Assembly: GCA_028571685.1 (NCBI GenBank)
Contig: CM053143.1
Span: forward strand, 9,973,501 to 10,037,500
DNA: 64,000 nucleotides
Reading direction: 5' to 3'
Source: Heterohyrax brucei
Taxonomy: Eukaryota; Chordata; Mammalia; Hyracoidea; Procaviidae
Part shown: in pieces, positions 22,843 through 34,763 of the stretch
Layout: each line of letters begins with the position of its first letter
Position numbering within the stretch: position 1 is the stretch's first letter
The notes under the pieces: generated by a model
What the model was told of the DNA's origin: nothing
The model's input: only the letters and a program-made list of their open reading frames with translations
Database searches by the model: none
Translations under genes and position numbers: made by a program

Positions 22843-23283
22843 AAATATTTATACCCAATTACAGGGCTAAAAAATAGACAAAGTAAATGCTAACACTGAA
22901 AGGAGAAATATACAGTTACACAATAATAGTATGTTAACTAACTTGGAAACCTAGAGGAAATGAGCTGATTCCCAGAAACATACCAACTACCTAAACTAAC
23001 GCTGAAGTAGAAAATCTCAACAGACTCAAGAAAAGAGTTTGAAGAAGTTGTTAAAAACAAACAAAACTATCAACAGAAAATATGCCCTGGCCTAGACTGC
23101 ATCACTGGGGAATTCCACCAAACCTTCAGAGAAGAGTCTACACTAGTACTACTCACACTATTTTGGAAAACAGAAAAGGAAAGATTACTCCTCGATTCAT
23201 ATTATGAAGCCAGTGTAACCCTGATACCAAAGCTTGGCAAAGACACCACAAAACAGAAAATTACTATTATTTCCCACAAATAT

Positions 23284-23304
23284 GGCCAAGCCAAGTGCCG
23301 TCGA
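23284..23304 (-). repeat. SINE tail scrap, 21 bp, in L1-b
   Basis: GGCCAAGCCAAGTGCCGTCGA, again beginning with the tail repeat. The flanks ACAAATAT and ACAAAATT could be a decayed duplication. Confidence 0.6.
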
Positions 23305-23576
23305 ACAAAATTCACACCTATAGAATTTATCATCATATCAGAAAACAAAGAAACAAACAATAATAATTACACCACAACCAAGACGGATCATATCAGGTAA
23401 GCAAAGATGGTTCAACCCTAGAAAATCAATCAACATAATTTACCATCTAAATAGAACAAAAGAAAATTATAACATGATTGTCTTAAAGCAGAAAAGGAAT
23501 TTAATAAAATCCTACACCAATTCCTGATAAAAACTCAATAGAAGGGAAATTCCTCAGTGTAATAAAAGGCATCTAC

Positions 23577-23735
23577 ATGGAGAACCTGGTGGCAGTTCAA
23601 AAAGATCAGCAGTTACATCTGCCAGGTGTTCCTTGGAAACACTATTGGGGAATTCTACTCTGTCCTTTAGGGTTTCTATGAGTCAGAACTGACTCATCTG
23701 CAATGGGTTTGGTTTGGTTTTGGTACACAAAACCA
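23577..23735 (+). repeat. AfroSINE copy in L1-b
   Basis: Starts GAGAACCTGGTGGCAGTTC. Part of the head between box A and box B is deleted. The body and a GGTTTGGTTTGGTTTTGG tail follow. Confidence 0.85.
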
Positions 23736-23899
23736 AAAGCCAACATCATTCTGAATGAAGAGACAGTAAAAGCATTCCCCTGGAAATAGCAACAAAATAA
23801 GGGTGACATTTAACACTATCCCTATTTAATATTGTGCTACAAGTCCTAGTTAGAGCAATAAGGTAAAAAAATGAAATAGAGGGTATTAAATTTGGAAAG

Positions 23900-24391
23900 C
23901 ATCTTAGACCTCTGATGCTGGTATGATAGATACACCACAGTGGCTATTTTCACAACGAGAAATTTATTTCTTCACACTGAAGTAGGCTGAAAATCCAAGT
24001 TCAGATGTTAGCTCCCAGGAAAGACTTTCTCAGTCAGCCTTGTCATCAGTCCCCCTTGAACTAGAAGTTACTAAAGTATAGCAATGCAAGGTCCAAAGGA
24101 AGCACTCTGTTCCTGGCACTGCTTTCTTGGTGATATGAGATCTCCATCTCTCTCTTCACTTCCGTTTCCTATCTATCTCTTGAGAAATAAAAGGAAGTAT
24201 AGGCCATACTCCAGGGGAACTCCTTTTACATTAGATCAGGGATGTGACATAGATAAGGGTGTTACAATCCCACTGTAAATATCTTTAACATAAAGTTACA
24301 ATCACAAAATGTAAGATAACCACATAATACCTGGAACCAGGGTATAACCAAGTTGATACATATTTTAGGGAACAAAATTCAATCTATGACA
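23900..24391 (-). mobile_element. Solo MaLR-type LTR in L1-b
   Basis: Same LTR family as 3295-3795, more diverged (ATCTTAGACCTCTGATGCTG ... TTCAATCTATGACA). L1-b text continues on both sides. The flanks carry GAAAG (23895-23899 and 24392-24396), a plausible 5-bp target duplication. Confidence 0.8.
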
Positions 24392-25876
24392 GAAAGGAAG
24401 AGATAAAACTATCCCTATTTGCAGATGAAATGATGTGATACATACAGAAACTCAAATATCCCACAAGGAAACTACTGGAACTAATAGAAAGTAATAGGAT
24501 AAAAAAACAACCTCAAATAATCAGTCGGATTACTGTATACCAACAAAGAGAAGTTTGAAAAAGAAATCAGAAAACAGTACTATTTATAATAGAAACTAAA
24601 AATATTTTTAAAAACTTAGGAATAAATCAAACTGGGGCATAAAAGACTTATACAGAGAAAATTATAAAACACTATTGCAAGAAACTAAAAGACACCTAAA
24701 TAAATGGAAAATCACCATGCTTATGGTATAATGCTCTACAGATACAATGAAATTTCAATCAAAATACCAACAGCATTCTTCAGTGAAATCAAAAAGCTAA
24801 TCACCAACTTTGTATGGAAAAGAAAGCAGCCTCAGATGAGAAAAACATTATTTAAAAAAAAAGTAGGAAGTCTCACATTAGTGGATCTCAGAACCTACTA
24901 TACAGCCACAGTAGTCAAAACAGCCTGGTACTGTACTACGGTGGACATGTAGACCAATGGAACAGAATTTAAAACCCAGAATAAAATCCACTCATCTACG
25001 TTCAGCTAATCTTTGATAAAGGCCAAAATAAATTAAGTGAGGAAAAGGTAATCACTTTAACAAATAGTGCTGGCAAAGCAGAATGTCCATCTGTATAAAA
25101 AGGTTACAGGGCCCATACCACACACCATACACAAAAACTTACTTAAAATGGATCAAAGAACTAAATGTAAATCATGAAAGGATAAAACTATGCCAAAAAA
25201 AAAAAAAAAAAAATAGGACCAGGGCCCTAACACATGGCACAACTAGAATATAAATTACATTGAACAATGCAGAACCACAGAAGATAGAGTAGGTAACTGG
25301 AAGCTCCTAAAAATTAAACACTTATACTTATCAAATGTTTTCACCAAAAGAGTAAACAGTATGGTGTCCAGAAATCCTTTTAGCTCAGCAATGAAATCAC
25401 TCCTGAAGTTCACACTTGAGTCAAAGTTTAGACAGGCCCACAAAACAAAATGAGGCTAAAGGAAAACAACATTCCAGAACCAAGGACTAGAAGGCAGGAG
25501 GGGATAGGAAATCAGGAACCCAAGGGGTTACTGTTGTGGGGTCAGTAACCAATGCTACAAAACAATATGTATACTAATTGTTTAATGAGAAGCTAATTTT
25601 TTTCCTGTAAACCTTCATCTAAGCTACAATACAAAATTTTCTTTCTAAATAAAAGAGTAAAAGGAGAACATACAGACCCACGAAAAAATGGCTACAACAT
25701 ATATAACAAGTGTCTAATGTCTCAAATCTATAGAATACTGAGTACTTCAACAACTCAATAACAAAAAGAAAAATGGGCAAAGAATATGAACAGACATTTC
25801 ACCAGTGAAAATATTCACAAAGAGAACATGAGGAAATTCTTGCAACTATTAGCCACTCAAAAAAAAAAAAAAAAAA

Positions 25877-25999
25877 AACCCACTGCCTTCAAGTAGAACT
25901 GACCCATAAGAGTTTCCAAGGAGTGCCTTGTGGATAAGTATGGTTGGCCTTTTGGTTAGCAGCTGTAGCACTTAACTGCTACACCACCAGGGTTTCCAT
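25877..25999 (-). repeat. AfroSINE copy in L1-b
   Basis: An A20 run leads into AACCCACTGCCTTCAAG, then a shortened body (about 25 bp missing) and a complete reversed head ending CACCAGGGTTTCC. Confidence 0.85.
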
Positions 26000-26270
26000 T
26001 AGAGAAATGCAAATCAACATTACAAGGAGTTAGCTTCTTATCTCAACATTACTATCACTAATCAAAAACCAGAAAATAGCAAATGTTGGAAAGCGTTGTA
26101 TAGAGACTGGAACTCTTATGCACTGCTGGTGAGAATGTAATACAGTGAAACCACTGTGGAAAACACAATGATGACTCTTTCAAAAGCCAGAAACTGAAAT
26201 ACTTCATGATCCAGTAATCCTACTCCTAGGAAAATATCCTAGAAAAATAAGAGATATCACACAAATAGAC

Positions 26271-26324
26271 ATATATATATATACATATATATATACATAT
26301 ATATACATATACATACATATATAC
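26271..26324. repeat. TA/CATA microsatellite
   Basis: Alternating (AT)n with regular ATAC interruptions, in the L1-b ORF2 3' region. Confidence 0.9.
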
Positions 26325-27379
26325 CCATGTTCATTGCAACATCATTCATAATAGCAAAAAGGTAGAAACAATCTGAATGTCCACCAAGACATGAATGAAC
26401 AAATAAACTATGGGTATGTACACACAATAAAGAACAAGGAGGAATCTGAGAAACATCTCACACATGGATGGAGTGGAGGGCATTATACTGAGTGACGTAA
26501 GTCCATCACAAAAACGACAAATATTGTATAAGACTGCTACTATAAAAACCCAACAAAGAGTTTACACACAGAACAAGAATTCTTTGATGTATATGAGGCA
26601 AGGAAGGAGTGGAGAGGGGAAATTACTAACTAGATAATAAACAAGTGTTAATTTTGGTGAAGGGAAGGAGAACACAGGATTTGGACAAATTTAGCATACC
26701 CTGACCAAGGCAAAGTTATAAAGACTTCCTAGTCACACACCTCCAAACACTCTGAGGGATCGCATAATTGGAGTTGAGGCTGGAGAAGGGGACATTAAGT
26801 CAACTGGCATAACACAGTTCATAAGGAAAATGTTCAACATTCTACTTAGTTGAGCAGTATCTGGTATCTTAAAAGCTTTAGAGCAGCCTTATAAAATATA
26901 TGTAAATTTCTTAGTCCTGCCAGATTAGAAGAAGGAAGAATGAAGAAAAGCAGTGACGCAGGGAAAGTATTTGTCCAAAGGACTAACGGAGCATGTGAAT
27001 CATAGCCTGATGACTTGATGACACTTGGCTACCACCACCTACTCACGTACTGCTCTTACAGGAATCACAGTAGATAGAGGCTTTCAGAAAGACCAGGAGA
27101 AAACTGTAGAACAAAATTCAAATTCACAATTAAAAAAAAAAAACAGATTTCCTGGTCTGACAGAGACTGGAGGAAGCCCTGAGACAACAGTCCCCGCCTA
27201 CTCTGCTAACTCAGAACTGCAGCCATTCTCAAAGTCTCCTTTCAGCCAAAGAACTGACAGGCTTATAAAACCAACCATAACCCATGTGAGGAACATGCTT
27301 CTTAGTTTGATCAAGGACAAATGGTCAATATCTGCCTGAAAGTAAAGACAAGAAGGCAGGAAGCAAGAGGAAAACTGGA

Positions 27380-27810
27380 CAGTCTTATTTATGAGTTGAT
27401 TTTTCACCATTTTCAGGGTTGGTTTTATGGCTGTTGAGACTCCTGTATTACGTTTCTTGATTTGATATGTTGCATCTTTATTGCGTTTTGTGGCTGCGCC
27501 AGTGATCCCCCTTAAAAGTCTATGTTTAAACCCAATTTTAACTACTACAAATCTGATTAACTTCCTCTCCGTCTGGAAGGACTATAACGACTATAGTACA
27601 TGCCTATTTTTAATATGATAACATCATAGTTTTCATGATATGATCACTGGATCACTTCTTTTAATACTGCAGCTTTGATTGAGTTTGGAGCCTTCCCTAA
27701 CTGAGTAGGTTTCTGAGTGATGTGTCCTGTATTTGCTTCTAAAATATAAATTTAGTAGTTTTCTTCTTCTAAGCCAAGAGCTTCTTTCGGTATTTTTTGT
27801 AGCTTTGGTT
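27380..27810 (-). repeat. 431-bp inverted copy of L1-c inter-ORF region
   Basis: The reverse complement of this segment equals 31294-31724 at 430 of 431 positions by direct comparison. The only difference is 27667 against 31437. It covers the region after ORF1 and between the ORFs. L1-b 3' UTR lies to its left and unrelated sequence to its right. I see no target duplication around it, so it does not look like a normal retrotransposition event. Confidence 0.95.
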
Positions 27811-28721
27811 CAGATGCGTATATAAGCATGAAAAAGGACATGAAAGAATTTTAGTTTTTACAACAAATGTGTATTAGTTACAAAGCCAAGAATGGTTGTT
27901 TATTATGAACATGACTAAAGAACTGTTCAAATGATAAAAAGTGATTCTTCTTAAAACAGTGTGCAGCCAGCTCACAATACATTACTGAAAATCTGAACAA
28001 AATAAAAACTCCTCCTGTATTTAGTCATCATGAGATGATTCATAACCACCTTTAATTTACAAGTCAACTCAACATCAATGAGTTTTGTTTCTGTTTAATT
28101 TATAATTACTTATAATTAATATAATGAGGAAATGCTCTCAATAGAATTTTCATAAGTTAATATTATTTCTGACAATTGAACGTGTTTGTAATCATTGGAT
28201 CTAGGAAATTACACAAAAATGCATTTTTATGGCAATACTTTACATACAAAGAATACGCAGAATAAACAATAATCACGTTAGCATTTTTTCAATTTTGCTT
28301 TCTTATTGTTCCCTACACATTTTGTTTATTGCTGAATTATATTCCATTTTGATTGTTCATTTAAAAAAAATTCACAAGTAATTGGTTCTGTCATCTAATT
28401 TGACAAACCCAAAATAAAGTAGTTACTATTAAGTTCAGCTGTAGTATATTTGCAAATCAGCACTGCAAAGGGGACTTTTGTTACATAGCAAAGTATTTCC
28501 CTAGCTGACTCTTGGAATTATGATCTCAGCAATAACTAAATTATAATCGTGGCATCAAACTGAAAAGGGACTCCTTAGATCAACCTGCTCTAAAAAGACC
28601 ATGACTACTCATCCCATTAAATAGAAAATACTAAACAAAGCATGATGTGGGCCACATCAACCAAAGCAAGTTGAAAAAGTAGAGTCCTTTCTGTAGGATA
28701 GGAAAAAAAAGGATTAAAAGT
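27811..28721. other. Unidentified stretch
   Basis: AT-rich, with no family recognised. A short segment near 28330 (GCTGAATTATATTCCATTTTG) resembles antisense L1 ORF2 3' sequence, but is too short to call. Confidence 0.35.
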
Positions 28722-28876
28722 AATCAACATTTATATAACTGTGGATGTAGTACTTTATATGTCATATATATTTCCCTATCAACTTTAATAGGTATTAGTC
28801 TATTATATAAACAACAAATGAGGCTCAGAAAGTTAACTTGCCCAAGGTTACAGAAAGAGACAGTGATTAAATTCCA
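28722..28876 (+). repeat. MIR
   Basis: AATCAACATTTATATAAC, then TACTTTATATGTCATATATA, then AATGAGGCTCAGAAAGTTAAC and TTGCCCAAGGTTACAGA. This is the MIR order with its conserved core end. Confidence 0.7.
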
Positions 28877-29450
28877 ACATGATTCTATTTTACTCAAATC
28901 TGCTTACATCCACTGCAACATGCTTCACTAAAACACACACATCAGGCGACGAAATGAACAACAAATCAATTTTCTAGAAACAATGTTTAAAGAATCATAC
29001 CACTTTGCTCTTTCTGATATCAACAAGTCACTCACTAACAGCATTTTCTTTCCCTGGTTTTCTTGTATATATTAGTAGCCTAATTATGTTGTATGGAAAT
29101 CTTTATGATTTTAAATGGAGTGCTCAGCTTTTTCAACTAAGGCACCATGAAAACTCTAAGAGGGCCCCTTACTTGATTTCTCATCAATCAACACTTATCA
29201 ATCCTTTGAGTTAAAAATTAAAGTGTTTTGTAAATTATATGTCTTCCATATAGTAAGCATAATATTTGCACCCATCACTGTTTTATCAAATATTACTGAA
29301 TAGTGTAAGTTATCAAAAGCTCAGAAAAATATGAAGATAATAAAAAGCCTACTGCCTCCCAAAATCTTGAAGAAGCAGCCCATGGGAGAATTGAATGATG
29401 TAGCAGGACAGGAAACTAGGATGGAACAAGCCAAAGGAATTCAGGTTATC
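28877..29450. other. Unidentified stretch
   Basis: No family recognised. It ends at the L1-c insertion site (duplication 29451-29467). Confidence 0.35.
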
Positions 29451-31293
29451 AGAAAACAGAAATTGGGGGTAGGGGGTGGAGTCAAGATGGCTGACTAAAT
29501 GCACGTCTCCTTAAATACCTCCGGAAACCAAAGCCTGAGCTGGTTATTAAACAGAGCCTTCTGGACACCTAGCAAGCCCTAGGACACAGCATAGGGAGTC
29601 TGTTCGGTCTACATGCCACTGAGAATGAAGAAACTTTTTCTCTTTCTCCAACCCCCACCCTTGTTGAGTCCCAGCTCGTGCAGACTGAAGGTAAATCACC
29701 ATTTTAACTTTTTTTTTTTCTCTGCCTTAGCCAGTGGGAGGGGCTGAGGTGACTGGCAGAAAGATTCAGATGCACTGGTGATGAGGTCAACAAATGGGGT
29801 TGCCACAGTTTGAGAGCCTGGCCTTGGAATCTGTACAGCTAGGCACCTCTGACCTTTCTCTTTCTCAAAGTCTCTGAATCTCCACTACTGAATAGCCTTT
29901 TCTAAGGCAGCTGGGAGAGCTTGTGGAGGACATCATCTTCATTCATTGGGAGTGGGATTCCTATACAGAGGCCTCAGCTGGACCTAATTCCCAAGCTGGG
30001 AGGCAGTGCCTGCTGGGAGAATGCGCTTTTCAGGCAGTAAATCAGTCTTTGATATAGAGGTGCTTACTTTGCTAGCTGGGAAGAGGGACTTGCATACCTG
30101 AAAGCTTGACTAATTTTGGAAGCTGTCAGATATCTTCTATCTTTCCAGAGAGAAATAACTACAGTGCAACCAGAGGGCTTCTCTTCCATCCTTTACTGTC
30201 TCACATTATGAGGTCAGCTGATGGCTCCCCAATGACTCTATAAGTGGGGCTATGTCTTTGCCAATCAGGAGGTGGAGCCTGCTACCCTAGACATTCCACT
30301 GAGCCAAGTCACTGGAGTACATAGAGGTGTCTGGTTGATCAACTTCCTTTTCAGACAGATCCCATTAAAGTAACACTAGAGAACCAAAACAACTTCCAGA
30401 TGCCCCAAAATCAACAAATTTTGGACAAGAACATTAGGAAGAATTCACCTATGGCTTCAAAAGGTCCACAAAAGAAAGATCCAGAGAACTTCCCAAATGA
30501 AGAAGCCTTTCCGAAACCATAGGAGGAAGAGTACAAAAGGATTATACAGATAGCCCTCCTAGATATTATACAAAATGAAGCAGAACAAAATGAAAAATTA
30601 AGCAAGCTCTTTGATCTGATGGAGCCCCAGAACTCTGAAATCTAACAGATGAATAACAAAATGAAAGAAACAGAAAATTCAGTTCAAAGCCAAGAAAACA
30701 GACTGGAACAAACAGAAAATAGACTTTCTAACTCAGCAGACAGAGCTACTGACTCCAGCATCTGTGAGGAGAAATCAGTAAAAAGAAACAAGGCAAATGA
30801 AGAAGCACTAAGAAGCGTGTGAGACTCTATTAAGAGGAACAATCTATGATTAATTGGACTTCCTAAACAGGGTGGGACAACTGAGAACACAGAGAGTATT
30901 GTGGCTGAACTACTGACAGAAAACTTCTCAGAAATTATGAAAGAGAATATAGGTATCCAAGATGCGTATCGAGGGCCACTCAATATAGATCCCCCCCAAA
31001 AGACTCCAAGACATATTATAATTAAGCTTAACAAAATGAAACATAAGCAGAAACTCTTAAAGGCAGCAAGACTCAAAGCAAAGCTAGCATCCAGAGGGAA
31101 AACCTGTAGGCTTTTGTTGGATCTCTCAGCAGAAATGACGCTGGCACAGAGACAATGGGATGACATATACAAAGCCTTGAAGGAGAAGAACTTCCCATCA
31201 AGAATTATATATCCTGAAAAACTATCTTTCAAATATGAAAATCAATCAAGATATTTGCAGATAAACAGAAACTCAGAGACTTTGTAAAAACCA

Positions 31294-31724
31294 AACCAAA
31301 GCTACAAAAAATACCGAAAGAAGCTCTTGGCTTAGAAGAAGAAAACTACTAAATTTATATTTTAGAAGCAAATACAGGACACATCACTCAGAAACCTACT
31401 CAGTTAGGGAAGGCTCCAAACTCAATCAAAGCTGCAATATTAAAAGAAGTGATCCAGTGATCATATCATGAAAACTATGATGTTATCATATTAAAAATAG
31501 GCATGTACTATAGTCGTTATAGTCCTTCCAGACGGAGAGGAAGTTAATCAGATTTGTAGTAGTTAAAATTGGGTTTAAACATAGACTTTTAAGGGGGATC
31601 ACTGGCGCAGCCACAAAACGCAATAAAGATGCAACATATCAAATCAAGAAACGTAATACAGGAGTCTCAACAGCCATAAAACCAACCCTGAAAATGGTGA
31701 AAAATCAACTCATAAATAAGACTG
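31294..31724 (+). repeat. Source-side arm of the 431-bp inverted repeat
   Basis: This part of L1-c (just after ORF1, up to ATAAATAAGACTG) pairs with 27380-27810. L1 sequence continues on both sides here but not at the other arm, so this is the original location. Confidence 0.95.
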
Positions 31725-32132
31725 CTCCAAAACAGAATAATAAGAGCAACAGAGAAAACATCAACACGAAAATAAACATATCACAATAATAACACTAAAC
31801 ACATACGTATCAATCATTACATTGAATGTGCATAGACTGAACGCTCCAGTAAAGAGACGAGTGGCATCTTCGATCGAAAGACATGACCCCCCCCATATGT
31901 TTCTTCCAAGATACTCATCTTAGACTTAAAGATATGAACAAACTGAAAATTAAAGGATGGAAGAATATATATCAAGCTAACAACAAAGAAGAGCAGGTGT
32001 GGCAATACTAATCTCAGAGAAAATAGATTTTGATGTAAAATCCACCACCACGGAAAAGGATGGACACTGTTGTTGAAAGGTTCAATACACAAGCAGGACT
32101 TAACAATATTAAATATTTATGCACTCAACACT

Positions 32133-32170
32133 GCCAAGCCAGCCAAGTGCCGTCGAGTCGGACATGGAAG
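32133..32170 (-). repeat. SINE tail scrap in L1-c
   Basis: GCCAAGCCAGCCAAGTGCCG, then TCGAGTCGGACATGG, interrupts the endonuclease coding of L1-c. Relative to the longer scrap at 49305 it lacks about 7 bases. AACACT on both sides may be the target duplication. Confidence 0.7.
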
Positions 32171-33316
32171 AAACACTGACTACACTCAAAAGTGAGATAG
32201 ATTGCTCCATAATAATAGTAGGAGACTTCAACACTCCACTCTCAATATTGGACAGATGGTCTAGCAAAAAGCTCAGTAAAGACACAGAAGATCTTATTGC
32301 TACAACTAACCAATTAGACCTCATTGACATGTACAGAACTTTCTATCCATCAGCAGATAACTAACTACACCTTCTTCTCCAGTGCTCATGGTACATTTTC
32401 CAGAATAGACTATGTGTTAGGACATAAAGCAAATCTCAACAAAATCCATACCACTGAATTATTGCAAAGCATTTTCTTAGACCACAAAGCCATTAAAGTT
32501 GAAATCAATAGCAAAAAAAAAAAAAAAAAAATAGATGGAAAGTGGCACTCATGGAAACTGAACATCTTGCTCAAAAAGCCATGGTTTACAGAAGAAATAA
32601 AGCCAAGCCAAGAGGATGATATAAAGAAATTTATGGATTCCAACAAGAATGAAGGCTCTTCCTACCAGAACCTACAGGATACAGCTGAAGCACTGCTCAG
32701 AGGTCAGTTTATGTCCATAAATGCACACATCCAGACTCAAGAAAGAACCCAAACCTAACATCTAACCCTACAGCTTGAACAAGTAGAGACAGAGCAACAG
32801 AGGAACCCTTCAGGCACTAGAAGAAAACAGGTCATAAAGATTAGAGCAGAACTAAATGAATTAGAGAATATAAGAACAACTGAAAAAATTGAAAAGACCA
32901 AAAGCTGTTTTTTTGAAAAAATCAACAAAATTGACAAACCATTGGCTAAACTTCCTGAAGAAAAACAGGAAAGGACACAAATAACCAAATAAGAAATGAC
33001 AGGGGAGTTGTCGTAACAGATCCCTCAGAAATCCAAAATATAGCAGAATAGTATGAAAGACTGTACTCTAACAAATTTGAAAACCTAGAGGAAACAGACA
33101 AATTCTTAAATTCATATCAGCTACCAAAATTATCACAAGGTAAAGCAGAACAATTTAATAATCCCATCACAAGGAAAAGATTGAAAAAGTCATCAAAAGA
33201 CTACCAACCAAAGAAAACAGAAATTGGGATTCTGGGTATAGGAAATGAATATAAAGCTAACAAAGAAGATGGAGGAGTCCATGAAACAAATTTTGCACAC
33301 CCTTAAGTTTTGTGTA

Positions 33317-33470
33317 AAATAACCCACATTGCCACCAAGTCAGTTCTGAATCATAGTGACCCTCCAGGACAGCATAGAATCCCACATGGTTTCCAAGAAT
33401 GTCTGGTGGTTTAAAGCTGCTGACCTTTCGATTAGCAGTCGTACCTCTTAACCACTATACCACCAGGGTA
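33317..33470 (-). repeat. AfroSINE copy
   Basis: Near full-length copy (CACCAAGTCAGTTCTGAATC to TACCACCAGGGTAG). Confidence 0.85.
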
Positions 33471-34081
33471 GTGTATATCCTCAGGCTGTATTTCTTGCCA
33501 TCAGATAACTTGAGTGGCACTCTGTATTGCCCTATGAAAGTTCTCTAGAATCAGGATGGTATTCTGCTGGCAATGAGCCTTACAAGGGCATGAAGAGGAG
33601 TTTTTTTTTTTTTTTTTTTCCTGCTAGAAGTGAGAGTTTTGATTTTTATTCTGCTATGCTGAAAGGCTCTTATTGGGTAATATACTCCTTTAAAAATGGA
33701 AAAAGTAACAACAATGTGTAAGCAGAGAGAAATTGAGCAAAGTCATAATATGGAATGAATAAGGCAAATTACTAAATGCAAGTACTATTGGGCAAGAAAT
33801 AATACACTTTAAAAGTAAAGTTTCCTTCATTTCAAAAGGTCTGGTGTCAAGTTTTTGTGTATAATTATCTGCCTCTGGGTTTCTAAGTGACATGATTTCT
33901 TTTCATAAAACCATGAAGGTCTCATCATCTCATACTTTCAATGGCCTTGCCTAACAGTTCTTTCTTATATGCCATGCCATTTTCCATGGGGATACTCGAA
34001 CCAGTTTCATGTTCTGAATAAAGATTAATACTGTTGCCAAAAGGGCACAGTAACTGGATTTAGGCTACTTTTTTATTGCAA
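33471..34081. other. Unidentified stretch with T run
   Basis: Nothing recognised apart from a run of about 21 T at 33600-33621. This could be the tail of a minus-strand retroposon, but I cannot identify a body. Confidence 0.35.
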
Positions 34082-34248
34082 ACCCCCAAACCCAGACTCA
34101 TTGCTAGTGAATCCATTCTGAGTCACAGTGAACCTGTAAGACACAGCACAACTGGTCCGTAAAGTTTCCAAGGAGCACCAAGTGGATTTGAACTACTGTC
34201 CTTTTGATTAACAATTGTAGCACTTAACAACTACACTACCAGTTTCCT
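34082..34248 (-). repeat. AfroSINE copy
   Basis: Full-length copy, from CCCCCAAACCCAGACTCATT to the reversed head CACTACCAGTTTCC. Confidence 0.85.
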
Positions 34249-34429
34249 TTTTATTTCAAATACCCAAATACTTTACTGCAGAGATTCCTAAATTCAGCAC
34301 ACCCCCTGGGAACCCAACTGTCCAAACTTTCATTATCTCTCACATGCACCTCTCTTCAACAACCTTATAGCCAAACTCTCCTAGACTGTACTGTTACACC
34401 CAACAGTCTATTCAACAGCAGTCATGAAA

Positions 34430-34763
34430 ATTATTTTCCAACATGAGTCAGACAAAGTCACTATCACACTTAGAATGAAATCTAAAGTCTCTCAAGATCT
34501 TCTAAGTTCTGTTCTGCTCCTACCACAGCAGCTTCCTTGATTTCTCTCAGACGTACTCCTACTCTGCACATTTTGTCCTTTCAAGTCAACTATGTCTCCT
34601 TCTCCGACTTCATTCAGGTCTCTGTTAAAATATCACCTTATTAGAAAGGATTTTTCTGGCCCTCACCCCATAGATAAAAGTGCTTTATTTTCTACACAGT
34701 GCTTTTCACCAACTGATATATTTGTCTGCTTCTCCCAGTAGAATGTGATCTACTGTATCCATT
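34430..34763 (+). repeat. L2 LINE 3' part, first piece
   Basis: L2 text: AATGAAATCTAAAGTCTCTC, TCCTACCACAGCAGCTTCCT, then GGTCTCTGTTAAAATATCAC and CCAGTAGAATGTGATCTACTG. The LTR at 34764 interrupts it, and its 3' end is at 35277-35342. Confidence 0.7.

Larger units (their letters stand above)
21973..23899 (+). mobile_element. L1-b: old L1, ORF1 remnant to reverse transcriptase
   Basis: This begins with ORF1-like A-rich coding sequence (about 22080-22440) and jumps to the endonuclease region (about 22500), so much of ORF1's 3' part is missing. Reverse transcriptase text follows from 23000, with blocks such as GCCCTGGCCTAGACTGCATC. Heavily mutated. It carries SINE-tail scraps (22821, 23284), a SINE (23577) and, at 23900, an LTR. 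Confidence 0.8.
24392..27379 (+). mobile_element. L1-b, rest of ORF2 and 3' UTR
   Basis: ORF2 resumes with AACTATCCCTATTTGCAGAT and runs to the C-terminal region (about 26040-26500). The 3' UTR follows at 26550-27379, with ACTTGGCTACCACCACC near 27030. An 82-codon piece (24704-24952) keeps YNEISIKIPTAFFSEIKKLI-type L1 coding. A 20-base A run (25194), a SINE (25877) and a TA-rich microsatellite (26271) lie inside. The 3' UTR stops at 27379, short of the poly-A end, exactly where an inverted L1 copy begins. Confidence 0.85.
29468..33211 (+). mobile_element. L1-c: L1 with intact 5' end, cut in reverse transcriptase
   Basis: It starts with the typical L1 5' end (GGGGTGGAGTCAAGATGGCT) and has about 0.9 kb of 5' UTR. 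ORF1 follows (about 30399-31287). Its N-terminal half has stops, and a 128-codon C-terminal part (30901-31287) is still open, with KALKEKNFPSRIIYPEKLSF and a TAA at 31285. After the inter-ORF region come ORF2 endonuclease pieces (32119-32758), including SAHGTFSRIDYVLG, and then the start of the reverse transcriptase. The copy stops at 33211 at an A-rich word (CCAACCAAAGAAAA). A perfect 17-bp duplication, AGAAAACAGAAATTGGG, flanks it (29451-29467, 33212-33228). The 3' half of ORF2, the 3' UTR and the poly-A tail are missing. The 182-codon minus frame at 30684-31232 is antisense to ORF1. Confidence 0.9.

Noticed and set aside
26271-26324. Regular TA/CATA repeat as a possible CRISPR-like array
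   Set aside because: Simple microsatellite with no spacers, inside an L1 in a mammalian genome.
30684-31232. 182-codon minus-strand frame, the longest in the window
   Set aside because: It lies exactly antisense to L1-c ORF1, with no motif of its own.
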